Assembly: GCA_963920705.1 (NCBI GenBank)
Contig: OY987236.1
Span: 4,946,190 to 5,010,189 of the forward strand
Reading direction: 5' to 3'
DNA from: Odiellus spinosus
Taxonomy: Eukaryota > Arthropoda > Arachnida > Opiliones > Phalangiidae
DNA length: 64,000 bases
In this document: positions 21,321 to 31,728 of the stretch, piece after piece
Layout: each line of letters opens with the position of its first letter
Numbering within the stretch: the first letter of the stretch is position 1
Made by a program: the position numbers and the translations under genes
Notes under the pieces: model-generated
What the model saw: the letters and a program-made list of their open reading frames with translations, nothing else
What the model was told of the DNA's origin: nothing
The model's database searches: none

Positions 21321-24300
21321 CTAGTGAGAATAAAATTGTTTTTATAAATAAAAAGACCTAATTAAATACACTAAAACTTCGTTACAACAAAATTCTGCAG
21401 GTAAAGGAATAATTTTATAGTTGCTAAGCCTTGGCTTTGCAGCAGGCAGAGTCATAGGTCCAGCTTGGAAATAAGGCACTAGTCACGGCATTTGACTACT
21501 AAAATAAATGTTCTGACTACTAAAATTAATAGAAACCAGGGGGATAACTAGTCAATTTGACTAGTAAAACATTTACCTAAATTTTAATATTTATCAAACC
21601 AAAAAAGGGGAAAAACGAGATTATAGGTGAATGGGAAAAGCTTAAATTCAGTCCTCACCAATACGACTTACGAGATGGGTAAAGCATAATATTAATACGG
21701 TCTTTCCTTCTTGTTTCATACCCTTATGTTTCTTTCCTTCTTGTTTCATACCCTTATGTTTACCCCTAGTAGTCAGTGACTACTAAAATAAATTAAGAAA
21801 GGGGCTCACTAGTCAGTCTACTAAATAAAATATCCTTATTGCCAAGCCTGCATAGGTCTAGACAATAACTCCAAAATTATAAAAGCCGGTGTGCGCTCCT
21901 CAAGCAGGAGGGGATTTTACATTGTATCACATGCCTATTAATTCACTCGTAAGTTACAAACGAGGATAGTTTTAGCGTTAAGCTAATGACTGGCCAATCT
22001 CGGGACTCAAATCCACCTAGTGGTGGTAGCTTGAAACTCTCACAATGCGTGCTAGGACATCCATTTCCTTGTCAAAAGGAATGAGGTGGGGTAGGGAGAA
22101 TTAACTAGGTTTTTCTTCGAGGTGGAGTAGGGCTTCAAATTTCTATCTCTCTCACGTATAGTGCTGAATACGAAGGGCTCTATGGGGAACTCAAACTTAC
22201 GAGTGAAGAATTAGGCTTATGGTTGTATAGGATTGATAATTTTTCTAAAAAGGTAGCAGCATTAGGCCCTGAATGCCTCCTGAATTATAATACATGTATA
22301 CAAGACGAATTGCGCTTATTAAATCAATACATCGTGTAGTTTAAATAAAACTTAAGTGTACTAAATCTCACTTTAAATTAGAACTGACAAAAAGAGTGGT
22401 CTCAAAGAACTCAGAGTCCTACGCCTTGAACCAATCAAGCTTGTAATGTTCGTCTGACTAACTGACATTTAAAAGTTCTAGTGTATATCTCCTATGTCGG
22501 GTTGCAACAGCATAATCGGGCAGGGGCAAGGGCTTTGATAATACTCTAGGAGTTGGTCTAGATCACTGATTTTAATGCAATTGATAAGATTTCGCCATTA
22601 CGAGAGTTGATCTGCTAAAACAAGCACCCTGCCAATTGCTCTTATGGCCACATACATAATGCTAAAACGATGTATTCTCAAAATAATATATAATTAGAAA
22701 AATGAATTACTTGGTCGGATGTTATCGTCAGAATCCGGTCAAGATCTTCGACGAGTTCGGTAAAAGTTGGACGATTAACAGGATTATCTTTCCAGCATTC
22801 TCTCATAATAAAATAGCTTGGTTTCGCAAAAAATTACATTTAGTATAAATTAAATTTTTGTTCTTAAAATATAAAATAAGAATGATTAAAACTTACATTT
22901 CCAACGGACAATTTTGCGGCTTCTCCATGCGATGACCTTGCTGCAACAGAGGCAATAATTTCTCGTGAGGAATCGATGGATAGGGTGAACCTCCAAGAGT
23001 CATTATTTCCCATAATAAAATGCCGTATGACCAGCTACAAATATTTAAATATGAGGGTGATTTTAAATGATGTGGTATGATGTTACAAATCAATATTATA
23101 TAGATATAAGTAATCGACAAAAACTTACACGTCACTTTTGGAAGTGGACATACTGTTGAACAGAGCTTCAGGAGCCAACCATTTCACTGGTAATCGTCCT
23201 TTAGATTTCTTCTTATAATAATCCGAATTATTTATATCTTTGGCCATTCCAAAATCGGCAATCTTCATGACTTTGTCTTCGGTAACCAAAATGTTCCTAG
23301 CCGCAAGATCTCTGTGGATACACTGCAGAAACGTTAAATATTAAAATAAATCATACTTTCTGGAAAAAACATAAGTACGCGAAATTTAAAGAAGGAAGCA
23401 TGGTCATATTTTACTCACTCTTTTCGAAGCTAGATATTCCATTCCTCGAGCGACCTGATACGCAAATGAAACTAGGTTCTTGTGCGTCAAGGTTTTAGGT
23501 TTTAAATCCATTCCAATGGCTTGTTCATAACCCGAACTCTGACGATGAGCCCTCAAAAAGTCCCTTAAGTTTCCATTTGGCGCGTATTCCACAATTACGT
23601 ACAACGGACCTTAAACAAATAATATTTGGAGTTATTGTCAGTGTGAACCAGAAATTTGACTTCGAAACCATTAGGGAGTAGGAGTGGAAATAAGGATTTT
23701 AATTCTTATCAAACAATTTTAAAATTATCTGCCATTTTGAAAATATATAGAACATCAGAGCCCCGTATAGTTCTGTATCAGATAAAGGGGGAATCCTGAA
23801 TAGTTCATTCCCAGATTTAATACCAAGCCGAGAATAGTCAAATTTCTACCATTTTTAAAATGAAATAAATTTGAACAAAATCTTGGATGAAACAAGAGCA
23901 ACTTACCATCTTGGGTACAACAACCGAGTAAGTTTATGATGTTGACGTGTTTTCCGATTTTCTTCATAACCTCCATCTCCGAAACCAAATCAGTCATTTC
24001 TTGATCAATATGTCCATCCTTCAGCATTTTAACAGCAACAACGGATGGACCTTCGACCCCATTAAGACCGTAAGCTTCTCCTTTTATGACTTGACCGAAA
24101 GCGCCGTAGCCTAAAGGCTTCCCGAGCACCAATCTTTTTATTGAAGGAAAAAAATTTAATACTGGTACTTGTAAAGTCCCTCATCATGTTCTGTTACTTG
24201 TCTCTCGGAAATTCCCAAACTGGATCCAATGGCATCTCATACTCGGATAAAGGTACAACGTCCGAGAAGTAGGGAGACCTTTCAAAATCAATTTTGACCA

Positions 24301-27300
24301 ACGGAGCGATTGAACCGTGCGAATGCAAATCGGAATCTTGACGCTCCAGAATAATTTTCTTACGAATTATGATGGTGTGGGTGGTGGGTGGTTGTTGTTT
24401 AGGTTTGGGCCGACAATATCGGCAAATGACAGCGGAAATTATAGTAACGAGGAATAGGAATCCTGCACCACTCAGAACCATCCATACCCAAACTGGGACA
24501 CCCAGTTCCATTTCTTCAGAAGGTTCGGGCCAATTAATAACAGACAGGTAGACGGTTTTGTAAGATTCACCGATACTATTTTCAGCGAAACAAGTATACC
24601 ATCCTTCATCTTCGAGAGTCATATTTTCCAAAACCAGTAAATGAGGATCCGTTACGTTTGGCGCGTCACTCTGATTAAGAAGAAGAGTTTAATTAAAGGT
24701 TAATAATTGTATATTTAAGGTTTGTCTTCCCCTACACTTGAAAATTTCCTTACTGGGTTAGAGGCAATAATAAAATTAACAATAGTTTGGGGAGGAGGGT
24801 TTGGTGCAAAATGAGTAAAAACACTCACCACGATCGGTAGGATATTTGGGAAACCTTTAGAGTCGTAAAATGAATCATTGCTTTTAAAGTGTTTTAGCCA
24901 TCGAACTCTAGGCTGAAGATCACTGATAAACCGACATTCAAAATAAGCAGTTTCCCCAACATGAACCGTCAAATTGGTGGGATAGCCATCTCGAATTATC
25001 GGTGGATGCGAAATACGTTCTGATATTTGAAAAGATTAATTTAAGGCATTTGGAATTATAAACTTCTTACACGTACCTTGAACTTCGAGAGTGAATGTAT
25101 AATTAATGCTGCCCTCGCTATTACTGACAATACAGGTATAATTTCCAGCGTCACCAGTCGTAACCATATCCATTTTCATTACCCATTTGTTATAAGTTAT
25201 CTAAAATACGTGTACTTATTTACTTTTAATTTCACAGTTGAACCCATAAAAGTCCATTTTGATCTTATCAAAACAGCTAAAAAAAGGTTTCAATGTCCCT
25301 TTTATAAAAATCCGAGACTCAAATGGAGTATTCGAGAATTGACTCGATGCTTAATAATAAAGTTTAAGAGTCGAATCACAAAAATTAGTATTAACACACC
25401 AAGATCACATAGAAACCATATTTAAATATTACTTAAAAGTAAACAAGTCTAATAATTTCAAAGTAGGCTTAAGGTTAATACACGTAAAATTGTGGTTTAA
25501 AGTAGGTATACGTACGTTTCGGTTGTATTTTCTTTTTGGTGGCAGAGTTCCTTTTAACCAGGTAATTTTTGGAACTGGAAAACCCTCGGCTTGGCATTTT
25601 AGAGTGACATCTGAGCCTGCTGGACTAACTACAAGTTGTGGTCTCGGTTCGGGAGCAAAATATGGGGCATCTGCGCATCGAAGACATACATGAAGTTTAA
25701 ACATAAAATGACAGTTCACAATAAAAACAAGTTGGCTAAGACCTAATATTTACATTTTTCACCAGGAGTATGATTTCTGTGTTGAGGAGTCTCTCTGCCT
25801 TCTAGATTTTCAGCTGAAGGCCCATCTTTTTGTTCAACCTGGTCTGAAATTTTTTTATAAAATAAAGTAATAATTTTTTTAAAAGTTCTCGATATAAACA
25901 AGAAAGGATAGAATTAGTTACACTTGGAATTTTTAGAATGATTTTAGAAACAGGGATGGATACTTTTGTAGTACAAGCTGATGTGATGATAGATTAAAGA
26001 ATAAAATGTCTAAAATAAAAAACGTAAGCGGAAAAAAATATACGCAGAATTTGTCTAAACCTAGTTATTTTTTGTTAAGCCTTGGCCACTACGAGCCGTT
26101 ATAATTCGAGGTTCTGGGAGGGAAAGATGTCATAATCAGAAAGTTATTGATGATCGAGGTCATTAAATAACTTTTTATAAAGTTTTTAATAGAAATCTCG
26201 CCTTAACCATGGGTCGCTGAGCCATCAATGCAGAGAAATTCAGGATCAACATGTATCCAGCTAAGCCTATTTTCAAGGGAAGTTTTAAAATGGTTTCTAC
26301 TTTCTAGTTTAATATTTGTTTGCAATTTTTTTTTACTCGTGGATCAGGCCTATTTAAATGATAAAAAAAAAAATCACTTAATATGATGCATTCTCCCTTT
26401 AAGAATTCCCGATGTAACTTTTATCCTTTCTTGATATAATGATAAAAACTGAAAACACAATCTTAGTGCTAAATTCAAAAGGAAACTTACCGACAAGAAC
26501 GGTGAAATTTCTCCAAACAAAACGCAAATCATTGTACGCTTTGCAAGCGTATTTTCCAGACTGATTAGACTTGATTTTTCGAATGATCAATTTTGCTCCC
26601 GATAATTTTATACTATTATCATTGTTTGAAACTTGTTCATTCTCGTGGTACCATAAGATGTAGGGTTTTGGTTGACTGTCAGCTTTGCAATTCAGTGTCA
26701 ACTTTTGACCTTCTTTTACGATGTAGACCACTAACTCGGGAGTAGCTACAAAATAAATATTAAATGGTTTTATATTCCTATATAACACCACCGTAGGGGA
26801 TTTAAATTTTTTTTAATCACCTCGATTGTGAGGTTTCAATAATGATACGACGGACAAGTAAACGGTAGCATGCACTTCTTGTCTATTTGCAACAAAACAC
26901 GTATACCATCCTTCATCTTCCATGGTTATATTTTCCAAAATCAGTAAATTCGGATCCGTTACGTTTGGCACGTTGCTCTGATTGGGAAGGAATAAATGGT
27001 TGTCAATTCATTATTGTGTATTTTAAATTTATCTTCTTGATACCCAAAATTATCCTTTCTGAGTTAGCGGCAATAATAGAATAAACTTTAATTTAGAAGG
27101 AGCTAGAGTTGGATGTTTAAACAATGAACAACACTCGCCACTATAGGCAAGGTATTCGGAAGACCTTTCGAGTCATAAAAGGTTTGGTGCAAAATCAGTA
27201 AAAACACTCACCACAATTGGTAGGATATTTGGGAAACCTTTAGAGTCGTAAAATGAATCATTGCTTTTAAAGTGTTTTAGCCATCGTACTCTAGGCTGAA

Positions 27301-30300
27301 GAACACTGATAAAGCGACATTCAAAATGAGCAGTTTCCCCAACATGAACTGTCAAATTGGTGGGATATCCATCTTGAATTTTCGGTGGATGCGGAATCCG
27401 TTCTGATATTTGACAAAATTAATTTTATTCGCTACATTCGAAATTAAAACATTCGTCTTACACGTACCTTGAACTTCGAGACGGAATGTATAATTAACGC
27501 TGCCTTCGCTATTACTGACAATACACGTGTAATTCCCAGAATCATCTGTCTTAACCAAATCCATTTTCATCATCCATTTGTGGTAAGTTATCTAGAATAA
27601 AAGTGTACTCTTAGATAGATAGAATCTTTATCTTCCAAACAAAACCAATATTTATATTTAAAACTAAAATCAGTAATATAAATAGGTCAAAGGATGCTTA
27701 AAGCAACTGGCGGCTCTGGAAGAACCCCTGTGAAAGTCTCTTCCATGACGCACGACAAATATGCCTCGTGCCTATGGGACCCACAGACGCTTATAAATCA
27801 CTACCTCCTGCCTTTGGTAAATTAATTGTGTAGCAGAAAAACGGGCATTTAGGAGATACTTTAGAGCTGCCAGTTGCTTTAAAGGCCTTATCTGCACGGA
27901 AACTTCCCCCTTTAAAATGCTCTTCCCTTACGCACGCAGCATAAGCTAGAAAAGAAGGAGACTTTAAAGGGGATTTGAAAATCACAGATAGTCCCTTTAA
28001 AGGCTCCATCTATTTTAGAAATTGCAAAATTGATTTTCTAAAGCCTAGCCTAGCTTTGCCCGCACAATTCGCTACAGCAGGAATTCATAGATAGAGGAAT
28101 ATTGCATAGTCTTCGGTGAGTTTGCAGCCTAATCCAACAACACCTATGCGAGAGGGGTAGTAAAGATTAGAAGGGTCTTATATTCCTCGCAAGTGTTTTA
28201 AACTAACACTAAAGGATAAATTTTTGGCAGCATAGAGGCAGGACAGCCACCAAGCTCCTGCATGATTCCAGCAGTCCGCCAAACGTTTACTCTCGGGTCT
28301 ACTGCAAAGGTTTTTATTCTTAACCTAAATAATCAATATTATAAAATATTATAAAATTAAATTCGATTTGCTTATGATCGAAAATATATTTAATTGGGTC
28401 AAAATAAAGCTCTAAGCTTATTTAATGGTTGGGAAAATATTTAAATAGAGCTCTATGTTTACGAATATAAACTCTGTAGTGTACGAATTAGTCCCGTCTT
28501 GATCAAGAATTTCTCCAGAAGCCTGATGGGAAACCAGTCGCCTCCCAATCTTTTTTTGTTATCCTGTCAGTGAGATCACCAATACGTAAACTTAAAGTTT
28601 TGATAGACTTTGAGGGATGGGGCTCTGAATGTAATTTACTATGAGTCTGAATACAGTAACAGCAATATGTCCAATACTCATTTTATATATTTGAATTCCT
28701 ACTGTCAATATCATCAGTTGAGAAAAGACAGGGACTTTAAACTTAAAAAGGATTTCATATTACAGAGTTCGTTTAATGTAACCTGACATAAAATTTAGGT
28801 TATAAGGACACAAGTTGAGGCTGCAGATCCAGTTTGAAAACGTTACAGGAAGCTTGATTAAGCCTTTTTTTTTCCTCATTTTGGCCATCGTGACTTTTTT
28901 GAACTGATGTTCGCAGTCTAAGCTTGTGTCCCTTTAAAAAACGTTTACATACCTTTTGGTTGGAATTTCTCTTTGGTGGTAGATTTCCTTTCAACCAAGT
29001 AATGTTTGGTTCTGGATAACCCTTGGCTTGACATTTTAGAATGACCTCTGAATCGGCTGGTCTCACTATAAGCTGTGGACTGGGTTTAGGAGAAAAATAT
29101 GGGGCATCTGTGCGCCAAACAAAGTTTATTTCAATATTTTCCAAATAAAAAAATTGCCAACCAATAGAAACGAGTTGATTAAAGCAACTGGCGACTCTAG
29201 AGTAGCTCCTATATCAGGCTGGGAAATAAGGCGGTTTTACTGGACAAAAGTCCAGTTTAAAAATTAGCTGGGCCAGTTTAAAAATTAAATGCTTGGGGGT
29301 CTACTGGCCACAAGGCCAGTTAATTAATTCCAAAATTTTGTTTTGTTTCTTAGCCTAGGTCATAGTACTATGTCATAATGACAGTTTGTCAATCTCATGA
29401 AAATTGTAACTGGCCAATGTCCAGTTTTTTAATTAAACTGCTTGGACTCTACTGGCCACAAGTCCAGTTTAAAAATAATCCTTATTTCCCAGCCTGTCCT
29501 ATATGCCCACTTTTCTGCTACTGCTAGTCTGCTACACAATTTACCTTACCAAGTTGGTAAGAAGTAGGGCTGGGCGAGTACTCGATTGATTCGAGTAACT
29601 CGATCGACCTCATTTTACTACTCGTGACGAGTATCGAGTATTGGTTTTACTACTCGACAAACTACTCGATAAGCATTCGCGGAACCCATTAGAAACTCGG
29701 CAAGGCTAGTAAATAGAAATTAATATCGAATTCGTACACAAAGGAAATAAAAACGCTCCCTGCAGAGATACAAAAGTCTAGAGAGGGGTTGTCATGTAGC
29801 ACAGTTATATTTTTTTGTAAAAATTGATGGTGCGGACGACGCGATAGAGGCTATTTGAAAATAGCGCCTCTATAGCGTCGTCTGCTCCATCAATTTTTAC
29901 TAAAAATTATAACTGCCACCTGACAACCCCTCTCTAGACTTTTGTATCTCTCCAGGCGGCGAAATGGAATTTCTTGGCGGGATAGGACCTGCCTGGAGTC
30001 CTGGACCCTGCAAGCGTTTTAGTTTTAGTTTGGATTTCTGTCTTCTGAAGTTTTAATACAAAGCCTGCAGGCAATGGAGCTTATATTCTTTTGGATTTTT
30101 ACTTTTGGGTCGTAAGGTGGGAAACTGGAACTTTCTTTGCAAGCACTGATTTATTATTTCTACATGAAAATCTAAACAGTGAAATTTTCTTACTTTTGTT
30201 CTGACTGATCTCTACTTCATGTAATGTGATATAACACAAAACAGTTGTAAAAGTTTAAAATATGATTTTCTTTATATTGTTATTGTTAATGTGGAATGGT

Positions 30301-31459
30301 TAAACCTAAGCTCACTCCTTAATTAGTTAATACTTGCGAGTAGTAGGCTTAAATACTCGCGAGTACTCGAGTGCATGAAAATTAACCAAGGCCCAACTAC
30401 TCGATACTCGACCCAATATTTAATACTCGACTCGGTACTCGACAACGAAAATTTTTGGTACTCGATACTCGACTCGGTACCCTAAAAGTACTACTCGCCC
30501 AGCCCTAGTAAGAAGGGAGGGATTTATAAGTTTATGTGGCTCCCATTGGCTCCTGCCTTTTACAAGGCCATAAGGGCCAAGGCATATTTGGGGTGCATCA
30601 GGGAAGAGACTTTAACAGGGGCTGCTCCAGGGCCGTCACCCACAAGTAACCAGTTGCTTTAAAGCCGCATACTTACAATTTTTCTCAGCAGGCTGTGGGA
30701 TCTCTTCTAGATTTTCAACTGAAGGTCCATCTTTCCGATCAACCTCGTCTGGAAAGGAGAGAAAAAAAAAGAAAATTATAAACAAGATAAAGATTAAATA
30801 AAAATGTGACCAGCCCGTGGGGGTAGATGTCTAAAAAAGTGGTCGAGTGTAGGAGGCCACAGGAAACTGCTTATTGACAATGTCTCTCTCAATTGAAACA
30901 CTTATTGTTTCAATCCCTTGAATAAAAAACAAACCATCCCTATAACTAAAAGAAGGGGCATTGATTTTTAGCACCAGTACAAAATCACTCCTACCATATA
31001 GATTTATAAACAACGACCCAAATAGTTTATAGTAGCGTGATAAAAGACAAAAGATAAGACAAAGACTATCCATAGTTCGCCTTCAAAACATCACTTAACC
31101 ACTTCTGGAAATAACGGTAGTGTTTTTGGGGTCCTCCCATGGTAAAAATATATTCTCAGTGGCTAACTTCAAAGGAAACCTACCGACAAGAACAGTGAAA
31201 TTTCTCCAAACAAAGCCGAAATCATTGAATGCTTTGCAAGCGTATTTTCCAGACTCATTAGACTTGATTTTACGAATGATCAATTTTGTTCCTGATGATT
31301 TTATCCTATTATCGTTGTTGGAAACTTGTTCGTTTTCGTTGAACCATAAGATGTCAGGTTTGGGCTCACTGTCAGCTTCGCAACTCAGGTTCAACATTTC
31401 ACCACTATGCACAGTGATGAACCTCGTTGACTGGCCATCGTCCACAAACGTTGGAGCAG
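21210..31459 (-). CDS. FGFR: FGF receptor tyrosine kinase with duplicated ectodomain (5' end missing)
   Basis: Eighteen exons with consistent phases: 31184–31459, 30677–30748, 28953–29107, 27468–27591, 27212–27402, 26821–26977, 26491–26745, 25754–25843, 25516–25670, 25077–25200, 24829–25019, 24198–24670, 23907–24133, 23419–23609, 23129–23322, 22897–23034, 22711–22816, 21210–21320. They give a 1,076-aa partial protein: Ig1, linker, Ig2, Ig3, then Ig1, linker, Ig2, Ig3 again, a transmembrane helix (~655–680), a kinase (~755–1030) and a tail. The family binds FGF with heparan sulfate at the cell surface and signals by autophosphorylation. Intron positions and Ig3 sequence ([18 protein letters not shown]) are FGFR-like. 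Known insect receptors have two (heartless) or five (breathless) Ig domains; six would be unusual. The signal-peptide exon is not in this span. An alternative is two overlapping transcripts, one a soluble receptor. Confidence 0.9.
21461..21850. mobile_element. hAT-like MITE in FGFR intron
   Basis: A 390-bp element flanked by an 8-bp duplication, CATAGGTC (21453–21460 and 21851–21858). The ends are imperfect inverted repeats, CAGCTTGGAAATAAGG and CCTTATTGCCAAGCCTG, resembling the element at 29215–29496. Internal ACTAGTCA/TTGACTAGT repeats and a tandem 30-bp duplication (21701–21760) are present. There is no transposase. Confidence 0.85.
21701..21760 (+). repeat. Perfect 2 x 30-bp tandem duplication
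   Basis: Two identical adjacent 30-bp units (beginning TCTTTCCTTCTTGTTTCATA) inside the MITE at 21461–21850. Confidence 0.95.
22711..24133 (-). CDS. FGFR: FGFR intracellular kinase exons
   Basis: Five exons carry a complete tyrosine-kinase core. The glycine loop is GYGAFGQV (usually GEGCFGQV in FGFRs), the ATP lysine lies in VAVKML, the catalytic loop is HRDLAARN, and the metal-binding motif is DFGMAKD. The activation loop has tandem tyrosines in [20 protein letters not shown], and the C-lobe has [19 protein letters not shown] and MRECW with RPTF. A kinase insert ([18 protein letters not shown]) is of FGFR length. The exons join in phases 2, 1, 0, 2, 2, 0. Nothing suggests a dead kinase. Confidence 0.96.
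24198..26745 (-). CDS. FGFR: FGFR ectodomain copy 2 and transmembrane exon
   Basis: Exon order, phases and several sizes match copy 1: Ig2 halves are 155 and 124 nt and the first Ig3 half is 191 nt in both copies. Ig1 is 26491–26745, the linker 25754–25843 (30 codons against 24, less acidic), Ig2 25516–25670 plus 25077–25200, and Ig3 24829–25019 plus 24198–24670. The last exon continues through [13 protein letters not shown] into a hydrophobic helix ([20 protein letters not shown]), then RYCR stop-transfer residues and a juxtamembrane region ending WEFPRDK. The first Ig3 halves of the two copies are identical at 59 of 64 residues, while Ig1 is more diverged. Confidence 0.9.
26185..26398. mobile_element. 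Right part of a TTAA-type MITE (AGGGAGAATG family)
   Basis: Lies in the intron between the second FGFR Ig1 and linker exons. It carries the family's internal CAGCTAAGCCTATTTTC segment, CAGGCCTATTTAAA, and the terminus GATGCATTCTCCCT followed by TTAA at 26399–26402. The left terminus is not recognisable, so the copy is truncated. It matches the right part of the copy at 59210–59745. Confidence 0.7.
26821..31459 (-). CDS. FGFR: FGFR ectodomain copy 1 (Ig1–linker–Ig2–Ig3)
   Basis: Six exons. Ig1 (31184–31459) has paired Cys in LSCEAD and KYACKAF. The acidic-leaning linker (30677–30748) reads [16 protein letters not shown] and corresponds to the FGFR acid-box region. Ig2 is split over 28953–29107 ([10 protein letters not shown]) and 27468–27591 ([14 protein letters not shown]). 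Ig3 is split over 27212–27402 ([16 protein letters not shown]) and 26821–26977 ([14 protein letters not shown]). The last exon does not run into a transmembrane segment as copy 2 does: it ends LLKPHNR at GAG|GTGATT in phase 1, exactly the phase needed to splice into the second Ig1 at 26745. Confidence 0.88.
27139..27180 (-). pseudogene. Relic of an FGFR Ig3 exon 3' end
   Basis: On the minus strand this 42-bp stretch reads [14 protein letters not shown], then a mutated donor (GCGAGT instead of GTGAGT). It matches the end of the intact Ig3 exon at 27212–27402 ([14 protein letters not shown]). It lies 31 bp downstream of that exon's donor and those 31 bp match the start of the copy 2 intron. It looks like the stump of the native exon left after the intact exon was copied in from ectodomain copy 2. 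Confidence 0.75.
27702..27878. mobile_element. TTAA-flanked MITE (AGCAACTGGC family), copy 1
   Basis: A 177-bp element bounded by TTAA (27698–27701 and 27879–27882) with termini AGCAACTGGC and GCCAGTTGCT. It lies in the intron between the two Ig2 exons of ectodomain copy 1. Its interior matches, in inverse orientation, the interior of the element at 29183–30658. Confidence 0.8.
29215..29496. mobile_element. hAT-like MITE nested in TTAA MITE
   Basis: A 282-bp element with perfect 17-bp terminal inverted repeats (CAGGCTGGGAAATAAGG) and an exact 8-bp target duplication, TCCTATAT (29207–29214 and 29497–29504). The interior has repeated CTGGCCA and GTCCAGTTT motifs in both orientations. No coding capacity. 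Confidence 0.93.
29565..30507. mobile_element. hAT-like non-autonomous element nested in TTAA MITE
   Basis: A 943-bp element with ends TAGGGCTGGGCGAGTA and TACTCGCCCAGCCCTA and an exact 8-bp duplication, GTAAGAAG (29557–29564 and 30508–30515). Subterminal ACTCGA-type motifs are dense at both ends, as expected for transposase-binding arrays. The interior contains a separate foldback element (29759–29956) and no transposase frame. Confidence 0.93.
29759..29956. mobile_element. Foldback element inside the hAT-like element
   Basis: About 198 bp with 36-bp terminal inverted repeats differing at one base (start CCTGCAGAGATACAAAAGTC). Symmetry continues inward through TAAAAATTGATGG…CCATCAATTTTTA and GCGATAGAGGC…GCCTCTATAGC. 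A target duplication was not resolved. Confidence 0.8.
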
Positions 31460-31696
31460 CTATACCAAATAAATTGAAACATTTACATTTGAATCACTCA
31501 AATCATCCAACATTAATAATTTGAAGTACACCACTTTGGGATTGCCTGAATATTGATATTGATTGAGGAACTAAAATAGGAGACACTCGGAATTCTTACA
31601 GATAATATTGTAATTATTTTGGCATGACATCGAGCTTGAATATGGGAAGTGATATGTTGATATAAAAGTCTGACCAACTTCAATGACATGGGACCC

Positions 31697-31728
<32 letters not shown>

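Larger units (their letters stand above)
29183..30658. mobile_element. TTAA-flanked MITE (AGCAACTGGC family), copy 2, interrupted
   Basis: Bounded by TTAA at 29179–29182 and 30659–30662 with the same AGCAACTGGC/GCCAGTTGCT ends as copy 1. Removing the two hAT-like insertions with one target duplication each (290 and 951 bp) leaves about 235 bp, comparable with the 177-bp copy. Its right end lies 18 bp from the FGFR linker exon (30677), just past the splice donor. Confidence 0.82.

Noticed and set aside
24198-27402. The two Ig3 second-half exons as mutually exclusive IIIb/IIIc alternatives
   Set aside because: Each follows its own first-half Ig3 exon and complete upstream ectodomain set, so the arrangement is whole-ectodomain duplication rather than a local exon pair.
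30831-31073. Minus-strand frame beginning with a hydrophobic leader ([12 protein letters not shown])
   Set aside because: It lies downstream of the first FGFR Ig exon inside an intron, has no suitable donor in phase, and shows no homology after the leader.
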